DNA from: Flavobacterium ovatum | GTDB lineage: Bacteria; Bacteroidota; Bacteroidia; Flavobacteriales; Flavobacteriaceae | Assembly (NCBI RefSeq): GCF_040703125.1 | Contig: NZ_CP160035.1 | Span: forward strand, 2,507,001 to 2,571,000 | DNA length: 64,000 nt | Direction of reading: 5' to 3' | Shown here: piece after piece, positions 9,345-17,093 of the stretch | Layout of the letters: each line of letters opens with the position of its first letter | Numbering within the stretch: position 1 is the stretch's first letter | Program-made: the position numbers and the translations under genes | Notes under the pieces: model-generated | Told to the model about the DNA's origin: nothing | The model's input: the letters and a program-made list of their open reading frames with translations, nothing else | Database searches by the model: none

Positions 9345-9756
9345 CTGGTAAAGTTAGATTATTTGGTTTTATGTTTTACTTGTGAGGAAAGGTTGTCTGA
9401 AAAGACAACCTTTTTTTGTGCGGTATTATGAAATCGATTGCTTATGAAATTATTTTGGGTGTGCCCTCTGAAATCTCGAAGTGTCAGGAGTGTAAAGGCT
9501 CTTCGCTACCATTTTTTTTCGGGGCAAAAAAGCCTCAAAAAAGTGTTTTATCCTGACGTTTCGGGACTATTCTTCATCTTTACTTTGTATTTAGTAAAAA
9601 TCATTAAATTTTTGAGATAAAAGAACTTATTAGTTGATTAAAATATCTGAAAACTACTGGCTGTCCCCCTTTTAATTTCAAATATCAAACAAATTCAGGA
9701 TATAAGATGATTGCTTTAAGAAAAGATTTTAAATCAAACCATGATTTACATAGTTG
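9345..9756. other. Intergenic region with an imperfect palindromic element
   Basis: After the efflux terminator no credible gene is present; a 60-codon open frame at 9438-9620 looks accidental. An imperfect inverted repeat stands out: TCTCGAAGTGTCAGGA (9474-9489) against TCCTGACGTTTCGGGA (9551-9566), 13 of 16 bases complementary, with an inner AGGCT/AGCCT pair. This resembles a degenerate dispersed intergenic palindrome. Confidence 0.4.
9388..9417 (+). terminator. Terminator of the RND efflux operon
   Basis: The stem AAAGGTTGTCT (9388-9398 region) pairs with AGACAACCTT around a GAAA-type loop and is followed by seven T. It lies about 45 bp after the stop codon of the outer membrane factor gene. 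Confidence 0.85.
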
Positions 9757-10236
9757 TTATTTCACCTTTGCCAAATTATATGTTTCGCTAGCAGATTTAC
9801 CCAGTTGAACGCCTGAAATTTCAGTTAAAAGCTGACTAGTATTAGTTTGAGAATATTTAATTTTTTGAGGATAATCGTTATTTAAATTCTCAAAAATTAG
9901 TTGATTCTCTACAGATTCCTTAGATAAGAATAGAATTGGTTGATTGTTGTTCTGACCCTTTATCGTAGTTTTGTAGGTTAGGTTTTCATCTGTTTGTTGT
10001 AAAACAATCATTTCTTTATGAATGGTGTCTTCTCCTCTAATAAAAAAAGAAGTAGCGTTCAAAGTACTATCGTTGACTTTTACCCATTTTTCAATAATGA
10101 TGCCTTCATCATTTTTTTGTTCCCAATTCCCCAGTATCCATTCCGTTGAACGGATGAGTTTCTTATCTGCTTTTGTGCTTTTTTCGCAAGAAACTAGAGC
10201 TATAATTATAGATAAAAGAGTAATTCTTTGAATCAT
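9757..10236 (-). CDS. DUF6265-like lipoprotein
   Basis: A 159-residue protein with a lipoprotein signal (lipobox ALVSC, Cys17), so it is probably anchored in the outer membrane or periplasm. The mature part has the pattern of the DUF6265 family, small lipocalin-like beta barrels: W-I-L-G-N-W-E-Q near the start, then a tryptophan strand EKWVKVNDSTL, an EMIVL strand, LTYKTTI, and a final F-E-N-x-N-N-D-Y-P segment. The function of this family is unknown. It is divergent from the hybrid sensor gene downstream, with 272 bp between, and no operon partner is visible. Confidence 0.65.
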   Translation of the reverse strand: MIQRITLLSIIIALVSCEKSTKADKKLIRSTEWILGNWEQKNDEGIIIEKWVKVNDSTLNATSFFIRGEDTIHKEMIVLQQTDENLTYKTTIKGQNNNQPILFLSKESVENQLIFENLNNDYPQKIKYSQTNTSQLLTEISGVQLGKSASETYNLAKVK

Positions 10237-10412
10237 AATATTGGTGTTTTAGTAATTGTTAGGAATGGCTAAATTAGGAAAAAAAAGATTGTATTTGAAA
10301 ATCAAATTACTTGGATCGTAAGAGCCAATTGTGATTCCCTTTGGTAGCTTTTTAGTTTTTTTATTTTCAAGCTTCAAGCTTTTAACTTTAATCGAATTTT
10401 TAATTAGTCAAT

Positions 10413-10420
10413 TAATTTTG
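10413..10420 (+). promoter_or_regulatory. Candidate -7 box of the first hybrid sensor gene
   Basis: TAATTTTG fits TAnnTTTG and lies about 90 bp before the TTG start codon at 10509. No convincing -33 TTTG was seen at the right distance, so this is a weak call. Confidence 0.3.
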
Positions 10421-10508
10421 TAGGAATCTATTTTTATTTTACTTTTAGTTGCCGTTTTGTTACTGCCTTTCCTTTTTTAATACTAACTAATAACGATACC
10501 ACTATATT

Positions 10509-10613
10509 TTGAAAGCTTTCAATATCATTTTATTTCTTAGCTGTTTTACCAATTTATTCGCCCAGAACAATGTATTCAGCAATTATAAAAAACAACAATT
10601 TCTGATGGCTTAG
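10509..10613 (+). pseudogene. Detached signal peptide of the hybrid sensor (frameshift in an A6 run)
   Basis: From a TTG at 10509 the frame encodes KAFNIILFLSCFTNLFAQ, a good signal peptide, then NNVFSNYKK, and runs into a stop at 10611-10613. The next frame continues without a gap as TTISDGLAQNGVTSILEDSK, the usual beginning of the sensor propeller in this family. Adding one A to the run at 10587-10592 restores a single frame through both parts. Without it the 1328-residue body lacks a signal peptide. A sequencing error in the A run is the alternative. Confidence 0.75.
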
Positions 10614-10624
10614 CTCAAAATGGG

Positions 10625-13600
10625 GTGACTTCTATATTAGAAGATTCCAAAGGTTTTTTATGGTTTGGTACCTTCGCAGGCATCAACAGATATGATGGTT
10701 ATAAACTAATAACCTATAAAAACACGGTTAGTAGTGAAATTTTGTCAAGTAATCGTATTCGATCTATTAAAGAAGATAAAAAAGGTAATATTTGGATTGG
10801 AACAGACAAAGGGATTAACTTGTTTAATAGCACTACCCAAAGATTTCAAAAATTAAGTTTTAACTTAATTAAAGCAGGAAACCGATTTGTTGAAAGTGCT
10901 ACTATCCGGAAAATTATAATAAATAATCCAGATCATCGGATTGTTTGTTTAACCGAAAAAAGCGGAATTCAAGTCTTTGATGATAATTATAAGTTTCTAG
11001 GTGAGGTTAAATTAGGGAATGACATAGGTGATAAGGTTCGAATTATTGATGGAGTACAGTTACATAATAACCATTATTTATTGGCTACCTCAGTTGGATT
11101 AGTGCTTTTTGATATCAAAAATAATAAATTTAAACAAGTTTTAAAGGAGCAAATTAATCATTGTAATTCTGTTGAATTAGTTGAAGGTAATCAAGTACTA
11201 GTTACATTAGGCAGTGGATTAGCCGTAGTGAAATTTGAAGTTTTTGAGAATTTAATTTCGTTAAAGCTGAATAAAGTGATTTTCAACTCGGTTTCATTTA
11301 CATGTTCTGCGGTAGACAAGAGAGGGAATTTATGGCTAGGCAGTCAATTGAGTGGTGTGAAATATGTGAAGAATTGGAAAGCTGTTCTAAGCGGGCAAGC
11401 TGCAGAAGTTGAATTTTTTAATGATGGTCTGCCAATATTGAAATCAAGTGTATTATTAGGAACAACCAGAGATTATTGTTGGTTAGGTACATACAACGAA
11501 GGTCTTTATCAGTTTAAAATAAAGGAATCTGATTTCAAGAGTAGCACTACTATTTCGAATAGTAATTATTGGAATAACGCAAATAAGGTTTCGAATATTG
11601 AACAATTTGGTGACTCTAAAATTTGTCTCACATCTGGCCTAGGGGGACTAGGATTATTTGATTGGAAGGCACATAAATTTGAAGCTTTACCAGCTAAATA
11701 CACAACTAATTTTAAGTCTTTATACCTGAATTCAAAGAAAAACTCTTGGATTATTGACGATCAAAAAAGATTTTATAGAATAAAAAATGATAATCAATCC
11801 ATTCAAAGAGTGGATATAGGCGAAATACCAACTGCTGATTTAAGAGCTTTTACCTTTGAAAAATATGGATACGGTAACGTATGGGTAGGAAAGAAAAATG
11901 ATGCCTACAAAATAATTTTAAACAAGGACGATGCGATAGTCAAAATAGAATCACTGAATAATAATCCCTTCTTTTCTAAAAATAAATTAGAATTGATTAG
12001 GTGTGTTTATTCAGATCCCAAGACCAAGGATGTCTGGATTGGAACGAGTGGTAATGGCTTGTTTAGGATACAAAACAGTGCAGGTATTTCGATTGAAAAA
12101 TCAAAAATAGAGCACTTTGTTGTAGAAAGAAATAATAATTTTTCAATACCTAGTAATTATCTAACTTCCATCATTAGGTTACCAAATGGTGAAATGTGGA
12201 TAGGTACTGAAGGTGGTGGTGTGTCTAAAGTTTTGGAAGATAAGACTGGACTTAAGTTTGAAACTTTTACCAAAGAGAATGGATTATCAAATGATGAAAA
12301 CAAGAACATGTTAGCCGATGAAGAGGGTAATTTGTGGATCTCAACTAATAATGGACTGAATAAGTTGAATACAAAAAATTATAGTATTCGAAAATTTAAA
12401 AAATCAGATGGTTTGTCTTTTGAGAATTTCACTTACGCCGCAAAAAGATTAAGTGATGGAACCATGATGTTTTCTGGCTTGAACGGTTTTTGCTATTTCA
12501 ATCCTAAAAAGATTACGCAACAAGAATTGCTTCCTAAGATTGAATTCGAAAATCTAAAAATTTTCAATAAGTTAATAAAGCCAGGTTTTAGCATAAATGA
12601 TCGTGTTTTATTAAATAAATCATTAGGAGTGCTGAGTGAGATTGAATTAAAATACAATGAAAATGTTTTCTCATTAGATATAAAAAGTTTGCATTTCTCT
12701 AATCCAGAAAATCACTTATTGCGATACAAACTTACACCCATCAATAAAGATTGGGTAGAAGTTGCATCTAATCAAAACACCATTAGCTACAGTGGTTTGC
12801 AGCCAGGAACCTATCAGTTAACTGTTATGGCTTCAAACTCTATGAATGAATGGAGTCCTGTCAAACAACTTACAATAACTATAACACCTCCATTTTGGAA
12901 GACTAATTGGGCTTATCTTTTATACATACTCTTTATTTTAGGAGTAGGATATGTAATTAATCGTACAATATTAAAAATACATCTGCTGAATCATAAAGTA
13001 GAAATTGAACAATTAGAGAAAAAAAAGGAACAGGAATTTAATGAAGCCAAATTGCGCTTTTTTTCAAACATATATCACGAGATAAAAACACCATTGACCT
13101 TAATTTCTAATCCTATAAATAATTTATTTGAACGCTACAAAGGCAATCCTGAACTAGGAGAAAAATTAAGCTTGGTCTTGCGTCAATCAAAAAAAATGCA
13201 ACAATTAATAGAGCAAGTTCAAGATTTTACTAAAGCAGATAATAATGTTCTAAAGTTAAAATATTCCCATTTTGTCTTCAATGACTTTATAAAAGAGCTC
13301 GTTGGTGATTTTAAATATGCGGCAGAAGTTGATGATAAAAACTTGAATTTAGTTGGAGATGAACTACCGATTGTGGTTTCGGCAGATAAGGATAAATTAG
13401 AGAAAATATTCAACAACTTATTGAATAATGCTTTTAAATATACGGAGGTAAAAGATGCAATTAAAATAGAATATAAAACGGAAGATAAATTTTTGATTGT
13501 ATCAGTAATAGATTCAGGCAAAGGTATAGATAAAGTAGATTTAGAGCATGTTTTCGAGCGGTTTTATCAATCTCATAAGATTCAAAATGCACATTTAGGA

Positions 13601-14611
13601 GGTTCTGGAATTGGTTTAGCGTTTTCTAAAAAATTAGTAGAAATGCATTACGGCTATATTACAGCTGAAAGCGAAATAAACGTAGGAACTACAATCACCG
13701 TTAAACTACCGATTGTAAAAGAGCAAAAAGAAGGAGAATTACAAGAAGAAAATATTGACCTACCAAAGGAAGAAGAGATTAGTGTGGGGAGTATGAATAA
13801 TCAATCAGAAGCTGCTATTGAAATTTCTGGTGACTTTAAGGAATCTCTAATTTTTTATGTCGAAGACAATGATGATCTGAGAAATTATGTGTCTGGTTTT
13901 TTATCAAAATACTTTAAAGTAAAAAGTTTTAGAAACGGTCTGGAGTGCCTTAACGCTTTAGATGATGAGTGGCCAGATATTATTGTAAGCGATATTCAAA
14001 TGCCGGAACTCAATGGTTTAGATTTATGTAGACGTGTAAAATCGGATATTAAAACGAGTCATATTCCTATCATTTTGGTAACTGCACTCACGCATGTTGT
14101 CAATCAATTGCAAGGGATAAGAGACGGGGCAGATGCTTATATTCGGAAACCATTTGATATTCAAATTCTTATGACAACTATTGAAGGCTTACTAAAAAAC
14201 CGAAAAGTATTAAGTGAACGCTATCAGATTGGGATTCCTTTGTCAAGAGACAACAAGAACAATAGAAATGATAATGCATTTTTAGAAAAATTTTATAGTT
14301 TACTGGACGATAATTTAGACAATCAAGATTTCAATTTAAAAGAATTAGCGTCAGAATTATGCCTGAGTAAATCTGCTTTTTATCAAAAAGTGAAGACACT
14401 TACCAATCAAACTCCATTGGAGTTGATTATGAATTATAGATTGAAGAGAGCAAGTGAATTTTTGGGTCAACAAGGATTGTCAGTTTCAGAGGTTTTTATA
14501 ATGACCGGCTTTAAAAACAGAACTCATTTTGCCACAAAATTTAAAGAAAAATACAATGAGTCGCCTAGTAAATATGCTATCCAAATAAAAGAAAAGAACG
14601 TGCAAGATTAA
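10625..14611 (+). CDS. Hybrid two-component system regulator (HTCS), body; N-terminus frameshifted
   Basis: A one-protein sensor and transcription regulator of the Bacteroidota polysaccharide type. From the in-frame GTG at 10625 it spans 1328 residues: a two-component propeller of reg_prop repeats (WFGTFAGINRYD, WIGTDKGINLF, WIGTEGGGVSKV and others, about 1-650), a Y_Y_Y domain (about 690-757), one transmembrane helix (about 762-780), a histidine kinase core with H818 in YHEIKTPLTL, an ATPase domain with GSGIGLAFSKKLVEMH, a receiver with phospho-acceptor D1123 in VSDIQMPELNG, and a C-terminal AraC-type HTH (about 1220-1325). All catalytic residues are present. The signal peptide lies in another frame upstream. 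No SusCD genes are next to it, only transposons, so its target locus appears lost or distant. Confidence 0.88.
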   Translation: MTSILEDSKGFLWFGTFAGINRYDGYKLITYKNTVSSEILSSNRIRSIKEDKKGNIWIGTDKGINLFNSTTQRFQKLSFNLIKAGNRFVESATIRKIIINNPDHRIVCLTEKSGIQVFDDNYKFLGEVKLGNDIGDKVRIIDGVQLHNNHYLLATSVGLVLFDIKNNKFKQVLKEQINHCNSVELVEGNQVLVTLGSGLAVVKFEVFENLISLKLNKVIFNSVSFTCSAVDKRGNLWLGSQLSGVKYVKNWKAVLSGQAAEVEFFNDGLPILKSSVLLGTTRDYCWLGTYNEGLYQFKIKESDFKSSTTISNSNYWNNANKVSNIEQFGDSKICLTSGLGGLGLFDWKAHKFEALPAKYTTNFKSLYLNSKKNSWIIDDQKRFYRIKNDNQSIQRVDIGEIPTADLRAFTFEKYGYGNVWVGKKNDAYKIILNKDDAIVKIESLNNNPFFSKNKLELIRCVYSDPKTKDVWIGTSGNGLFRIQNSAGISIEKSKIEHFVVERNNNFSIPSNYLTSIIRLPNGEMWIGTEGGGVSKVLEDKTGLKFETFTKENGLSNDENKNMLADEEGNLWISTNNGLNKLNTKNYSIRKFKKSDGLSFENFTYAAKRLSDGTMMFSGLNGFCYFNPKKITQQELLPKIEFENLKIFNKLIKPGFSINDRVLLNKSLGVLSEIELKYNENVFSLDIKSLHFSNPENHLLRYKLTPINKDWVEVASNQNTISYSGLQPGTYQLTVMASNSMNEWSPVKQLTITITPPFWKTNWAYLLYILFILGVGYVINRTILKIHLLNHKVEIEQLEKKKEQEFNEAKLRFFSNIYHEIKTPLTLISNPINNLFERYKGNPELGEKLSLVLRQSKKMQQLIEQVQDFTKADNNVLKLKYSHFVFNDFIKELVGDFKYAAEVDDKNLNLVGDELPIVVSADKDKLEKIFNNLLNNAFKYTEVKDAIKIEYKTEDKFLIVSVIDSGKGIDKVDLEHVFERFYQSHKIQNAHLGGSGIGLAFSKKLVEMHYGYITAESEINVGTTITVKLPIVKEQKEGELQEENIDLPKEEEISVGSMNNQSEAAIEISGDFKESLIFYVEDNDDLRNYVSGFLSKYFKVKSFRNGLECLNALDDEWPDIIVSDIQMPELNGLDLCRRVKSDIKTSHIPIILVTALTHVVNQLQGIRDGADAYIRKPFDIQILMTTIEGLLKNRKVLSERYQIGIPLSRDNKNNRNDNAFLEKFYSLLDDNLDNQDFNLKELASELCLSKSAFYQKVKTLTNQTPLELIMNYRLKRASEFLGQQGLSVSEVFIMTGFKNRTHFATKFKEKYNESPSKYAIQIKEKNVQD

Positions 14612-14724
14612 ACATAGTTTTATTTAATTTGAAAGATCTGTACGTGAATTGATCTCGTACTATTTTAAAAGTTATTTCTAAGAAAAAGGTAAAAATAATT
14701 ACTTGGTTTTTGGGAATAACTTTT
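14612..14724. other. Spacer between hybrid sensor and IS1595-type element
   Basis: An AT-rich 113-bp stretch with no gene and no clear terminator for the sensor gene. Confidence 0.4.
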
Positions 14725-15683
14725 TTGAGGTCAGTAGATAATTTCATATCTTAGAAGTCAATAAAACAAGAGAATTATGGATTTATTTACAGGACAAAAC
14801 CTTTTAGATTTTGCTGAACGGTTTAAAACAGATGAAAACTGCAAGGAATATTTAGCAAATTATAAATGGGAACAAGGATTTATTTGTTTAAAATGTAAAC
14901 ATACAAAGAGTCAAATCCGTAAAGATTTCTCCAGAACTTGTAATATTTGTAGTCATACAGAAACCGCAGCTGCAAATACTTTATTTCATAAGGTTAAGTT
15001 TGGTTTACGTAAAGCCTTTTTTATATGTTTTGAGATGTCAACCACAACTAAAAGTTTATCTGCTAGCTATATGGGAGTTCGCTTTGGAGTTACAGAAAAA
15101 ACAGCACGTTTATTTATGCATAAAGTTAGAGAAGCCATGAAGTCTAGTGAGAATCATCCAATGGATGGAACCGTTCATGTTGATGAATTTGTTATTGGTG
15201 GAAAGGAAAAAGGCAAAGTAGGAAGGAGTTATGACAGCAAAAAGAAAAAGATAGTAACCGCAGTAGAATTAACAGATAAGGGGAAAGTTAAAAGGATGTA
15301 TGCCTTAAAAATTGATAATTATTCAGCCCAAGAATTAGAGACAATATTTAACAAGCACATTGATAAAAGCGCAAAAATAACTACAGATAAATGGAAAGGC
15401 TATCGTCCCTTATTTGAGCATTACAATATCACACAAATAGAAAGTAATAATGGGATGAATTTTATGGCATTACACACGATGATACATCAAGTAAAATCAT
15501 GGGTTAGAACAACATATTCTTCAGTAAGTGATTTTAATATAAACAGGTATCTTGATGAATTTTGCTATCGAATTAATCGTTCTCAAAGCAAAGACACAAT
15601 ATTCAATAATTTAATAGTACGAATGGTTAAGTCGGATAAAATATATCAGTCTAAAATCATATGTTCGTAACTACTGACCTCAA
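14725..15683 (+). mobile_element. IS1595-family insertion sequence
   Basis: A single transposase gene is enclosed by perfect 13-bp terminal inverted repeats TTGAGGTCAGTAG (14725-14737) and its complement (15671-15683). The flanking bases do not show a clear 8-bp target duplication, so either the flanks have drifted or the true ends lie slightly elsewhere. Both repeats and transposase look intact, so the element may be active. Confidence 0.85.
14777..15670 (+). CDS. IS1595-family transposase (ISXO2-like DDE domain)
   Basis: A 297-residue transposase. An N-terminal zinc ribbon is visible as CLKC (about residues 37-40) and CNIC (about 56-59), followed by a helix-turn-helix region and the ISXO2-like catalytic domain: HVDEFVIGGKEKGK with the first Asp, TDKWKGY with the second, and the final NRYLDEFCYRINRS segment. 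The length is usual for the family. The stop codon touches the right inverted repeat. Confidence 0.9.
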   Translation: MDLFTGQNLLDFAERFKTDENCKEYLANYKWEQGFICLKCKHTKSQIRKDFSRTCNICSHTETAAANTLFHKVKFGLRKAFFICFEMSTTTKSLSASYMGVRFGVTEKTARLFMHKVREAMKSSENHPMDGTVHVDEFVIGGKEKGKVGRSYDSKKKKIVTAVELTDKGKVKRMYALKIDNYSAQELETIFNKHIDKSAKITTDKWKGYRPLFEHYNITQIESNNGMNFMALHTMIHQVKSWVRTTYSSVSDFNINRYLDEFCYRINRSQSKDTIFNNLIVRMVKSDKIYQSKIICS

Positions 15684-15911
15684 TACAATTTAAATCTAAA
15701 ATGACTACAACACAAGATGTTCATATTCTGAACAACTTAATGAACATGTTAATGAATATGTTCAAAAGCCTTGTGTATACTAGCCCGAGATAAAAATCGG
15801 TTACCCAAAAGTCATGAGTTTTAGGGTAACCGATTTTATCCCTTTCAGTACACGCATTAATGAATATTTTGGAGGGAGTATAAAAGAAAAAACCCTTTAA
15901 ATCATTCCTTA
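15684..15911. other. Remnant between two insertion sequences with a strong inverted repeat
   Basis: 228 bp without a credible gene. A perfect 14-bp inverted repeat, AAAATCGGTTACCC (15793-15806) and GGGTAACCGATTTT (15824-15837), forms a hairpin with a 17-base loop. Smaller repeats of the TGAACAT/ATGTTCA kind lie at about 15740-15765. A 65-codon frame on the minus strand runs through these palindromes and is probably accidental. Confidence 0.5.
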
Positions 15912-15953
15912 GATTCAAGTAATAAATGCAACACTTAGAAATTGATTAAATAA

Positions 15954-16005
15954 AGCCTACTGATAAGTCTTGCAGATCTAGATCTTCAAGACTTATCAGT
16001 AGGCT
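15954..16005 (+). terminator. Perfect 19-bp hairpin upstream of the IS30 transposase
   Basis: The arms at 15954-15972 and 15987-16005 are exact complements and are followed by a short purine-rich stretch rather than a T run. It may block read-through transcription into the transposase gene or be part of the element's control region. The structure is seen directly; the role is inferred. Confidence 0.5.
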
Positions 16006-16051
16006 ACGAAAAAAATTTCACTTATTTTTGGGTTACTAAGCACAAAAAAAG

Positions 16052-17014
16052 ATGTCACATTTAACGATTGAACAAAGATACGAAATTGCTACACTACGTT
16101 CGCAAGGATTTTCCATGAGTAAAATTGGAGAGTTTGTAGGTAGAGACAAATCTGTAATTTCAAGAGAACTTTCTAGAAATTCAGACCAAAGAAATAATGT
16201 ATATAAAGCAGATTTAGCTCAAAGTAAATTCCATTTTCGACAGCGAAAAAAAGCAAAGAAAATACACTTTACTGAAGAGATTAAAACACTTGTAACATCA
16301 CTATTAAAGGAAGATTTTAGTCCCGAACAAATAGTTGGTCATTGCAAAATAAAAGACTTTAAATGTGTTTCTGCTGAAAGAATTTATCAATTCATTTGGG
16401 ATGATAAAAAGAAAGGAGGTCAACATTATAAGCACCTTCGCTCAAAAGGTAAGAGATATGCTAAAAGGGGAGCTTTAAAGGGGTCGAGAGGTATTATTAA
16501 AGACAGAGAAGGTATCGAAAACAGACCTTTAGTTGTAGAAGAAAAGCAAAGAATAGGTGATCTTGAAATAGATTTGGTTATTGGTGGAAATCACAAAGGA
16601 GCTTTATTAACAATAAATGATAGAGCAACAGGCGTGCTAAAAATGGCTAAAATATATAGTAAGGAAGCACGAGAAGTTCAGGGGAAATTAATTGAATTAT
16701 TAATGGAATGGAAACCTATTTTGCACACTATCACTTCTGATAACGGAAAAGAGTTTGCCAACCACAAAAAAGTGTCAGAAATACTAGAAATTAAATACTT
16801 TTTTGCCAACCCATATTGTAGTTGGGAAAGAGGTGCTAATGAAAATTTAAATGGACTAGTAAGGCAATATTTCCCCAAAAAATATAACTTTGATTTAATA
16901 ACAGAAGAAGAGGTTTTAAGAGTAACAAATAAATTAAACAATAGACCCAGGAAAAGGTTTGGATTTAAAAGTCCAAATGAAATTTTTGAACAAAAACTTA
17001 AACAATGTGCATAA
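16052..17014 (+). CDS. IS30-family transposase
   Basis: A 320-residue transposase. The N-terminal helix-turn-helix (about residues 1-45: LTIEQRYEIATLRSQG, then GRDKSVISRELSRN) is the IS30 signature. The DDE catalytic domain has D in GDLEIDLVIG, D in TITSDNGKEF, and E in the WERGANENLNGLVRQYFP motif, typical of this family. The length is usual. The ATG at 16052 gives the conserved MSHLT start. Confidence 0.92.
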   Translation: MSHLTIEQRYEIATLRSQGFSMSKIGEFVGRDKSVISRELSRNSDQRNNVYKADLAQSKFHFRQRKKAKKIHFTEEIKTLVTSLLKEDFSPEQIVGHCKIKDFKCVSAERIYQFIWDDKKKGGQHYKHLRSKGKRYAKRGALKGSRGIIKDREGIENRPLVVEEKQRIGDLEIDLVIGGNHKGALLTINDRATGVLKMAKIYSKEAREVQGKLIELLMEWKPILHTITSDNGKEFANHKKVSEILEIKYFFANPYCSWERGANENLNGLVRQYFPKKYNFDLITEEEVLRVTNKLNNRPRKRFGFKSPNEIFEQKLKQCA

Positions 17015-17078
17015 TGTTGCATTTGTTACTTGAATCCACCTTCGATTTAAAGGGTTTTAATTCAATTTGTATTTCTAC

Positions 17079-17093
17079 TGGCGGAGAAAGAGG
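17079..17093 (-). other. Fragment matching the 3' end of a tRNA-Ser gene
   Basis: TGGCGGAGAAAGAGG is the complement of the last 15 bases (including CCA) usual for a flavobacterial tRNA-Ser. The following bases do not continue as a tRNA, so this is only a tail, of the kind left at the edge of an integrated element. It lies 42 bp right of the IS30 end. Confidence 0.45.

Larger units (their letters stand above)
15912..17036 (+). mobile_element. IS30-family insertion sequence
   Basis: The element is bounded by 22-bp terminal inverted repeats (15912-15933 and 17015-17036) that differ at one position; the outer half reads GATTCAAGTAA. Between left end and transposase lies a perfect 19-bp inverted repeat (15954-15972 and 15987-16005) with a 14-base loop containing AGATCTAGATCT. 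No certain 2-3 bp target duplication is visible. Transposase and ends look intact. Confidence 0.85.
15889..17058. repeat. 15-bp inverted repeat flanking the IS30-type element (palindromic target)
   Basis: AAAACCCTTTAAATC (15889-15903) lies 8 bp outside the left end of the IS, and its exact complement (17044-17058) lies 7 bp outside the right end. Without the IS these would make a 15-bp stem with a short loop, so the element sits in the loop of a former hairpin. Confidence 0.7.

Noticed and set aside
9438..9620. 60-codon plus-strand frame after the efflux operon
   Set aside because: It runs through an imperfect palindrome, has no signal or family pattern, and its codon use is unlike the neighbours.
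13219..13521. Gene on the minus strand inside the first hybrid sensor
   Set aside because: It is the mirror frame of the kinase domain codons, with no independent support.
15721..15918. 65-codon minus-strand frame between the insertion sequences
   Set aside because: It starts inside the IS30 inverted repeat and passes through the 14-bp hairpin, so it is most likely accidental.
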